From positions 1-64,000 of the forward strand of contig JAEHOE010000048.1 of assembly GCA_016858145.1 (NCBI GenBank): DNA of 64,000 bases, read 5' to 3'. The number at the start of each line of letters is the position of its first letter. The stretch's first letter is position 1. A model generated the notes under the pieces. That model ran no database searches. It was not told the origin of the DNA and saw nothing but the letters and a program-made list of their open reading frames with translations. The stretch comes from Edaphochlamys debaryana. Lineage: Eukaryota; Chlorophyta; Chlorophyceae; Chlamydomonadales. Below are positions 63,921-64,000 of this stretch, piece after piece. A program made the translations under genes and the position numbers.

Positions 63921-64000
63921 GGCGGCGGCGGTGGCCGGGGTGGGCGGGTCTGGGGGCGGAGGTGGTGGTGGTGGTGGTGGGGTCTGGACTGGGTCCGCGG
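63921..64000. repeat. G-rich downstream sequence with a GGT microsatellite
   Basis: About six GGT triplets at 63960-63981 follow the SWEET stop codon. Probably 3' untranslated or intergenic. Confidence 0.6.

Noticed and set aside
1..64000. CRISPR arrays, bacterial operons or rRNA genes
   Set aside because: None seen; the sequence is eukaryotic nuclear in character.

Overview
This is nuclear DNA of a green alga, most likely a volvocine or other chlorophycean (Chlamydomonas-like) species; this is my inference. The evidence is high GC, intron-rich genes with GTGAGT-type donors, an extracellular-matrix gene with a long Ser-Pro-Pro/Arg rod and a pherophorin-like C-terminal region, compact housekeeping genes (EMC7, SWEET), and a dense load of retroelements, satellites and inverted repeats.

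Layout. 1-1760: two tandem satellites. 2355-2580: a cluster of related hairpins. 2719-3729: a signal-peptide exon, then the last three exons of a partial copy of the pherophorin-like gene found at 43.5-49.6 kb. 4600-32976: element B, a ~13.6-kb Ty3/gypsy-type retroelement on the minus strand. Its downstream terminal repeat is split by element A (5108-19850, plus strand), a younger, ~14.7-kb related element. 33.1-42.4 kb: diverged ~0.9-1 kb inverted arms around four genes I do not recognise, plus an 8-copy 94-bp tandem repeat. 43.5-49.6 kb: the pherophorin-like gene (minus). 50.8-52.3 kb: a complete six-exon EMC7 homologue (minus). 52.6-56.05 kb: a 5'-truncated, frameshifted L1-like LINE with satellite units between its RT and C-terminal regions; these units are related to the satellite at position 1. 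56-61.9 kb: gene-poor, with two copies of a small inverted-repeat element and a gypsy relic. 62.0-63.9 kb: a complete five-exon SWEET sugar transporter (plus).

The most unusual system is the pair of retroelements. Both are arranged A1-internal-B1-A2-B2. This split direct repeat pattern is known from some tyrosine-recombinase retroelements (PAT/Ngaro/TOC types). Here the polyprotein instead carries a Ty3/gypsy RT-RNase H and a DDE integrase. It also has a membrane-like segment before RT, a methyltransferase-like Rossmann domain between RNase H and integrase, a PHD finger, and a second Rossmann-like domain at the C terminus. A keeps an intact 2311-codon pol frame but a broken gag. B keeps an intact gag but a broken pol.
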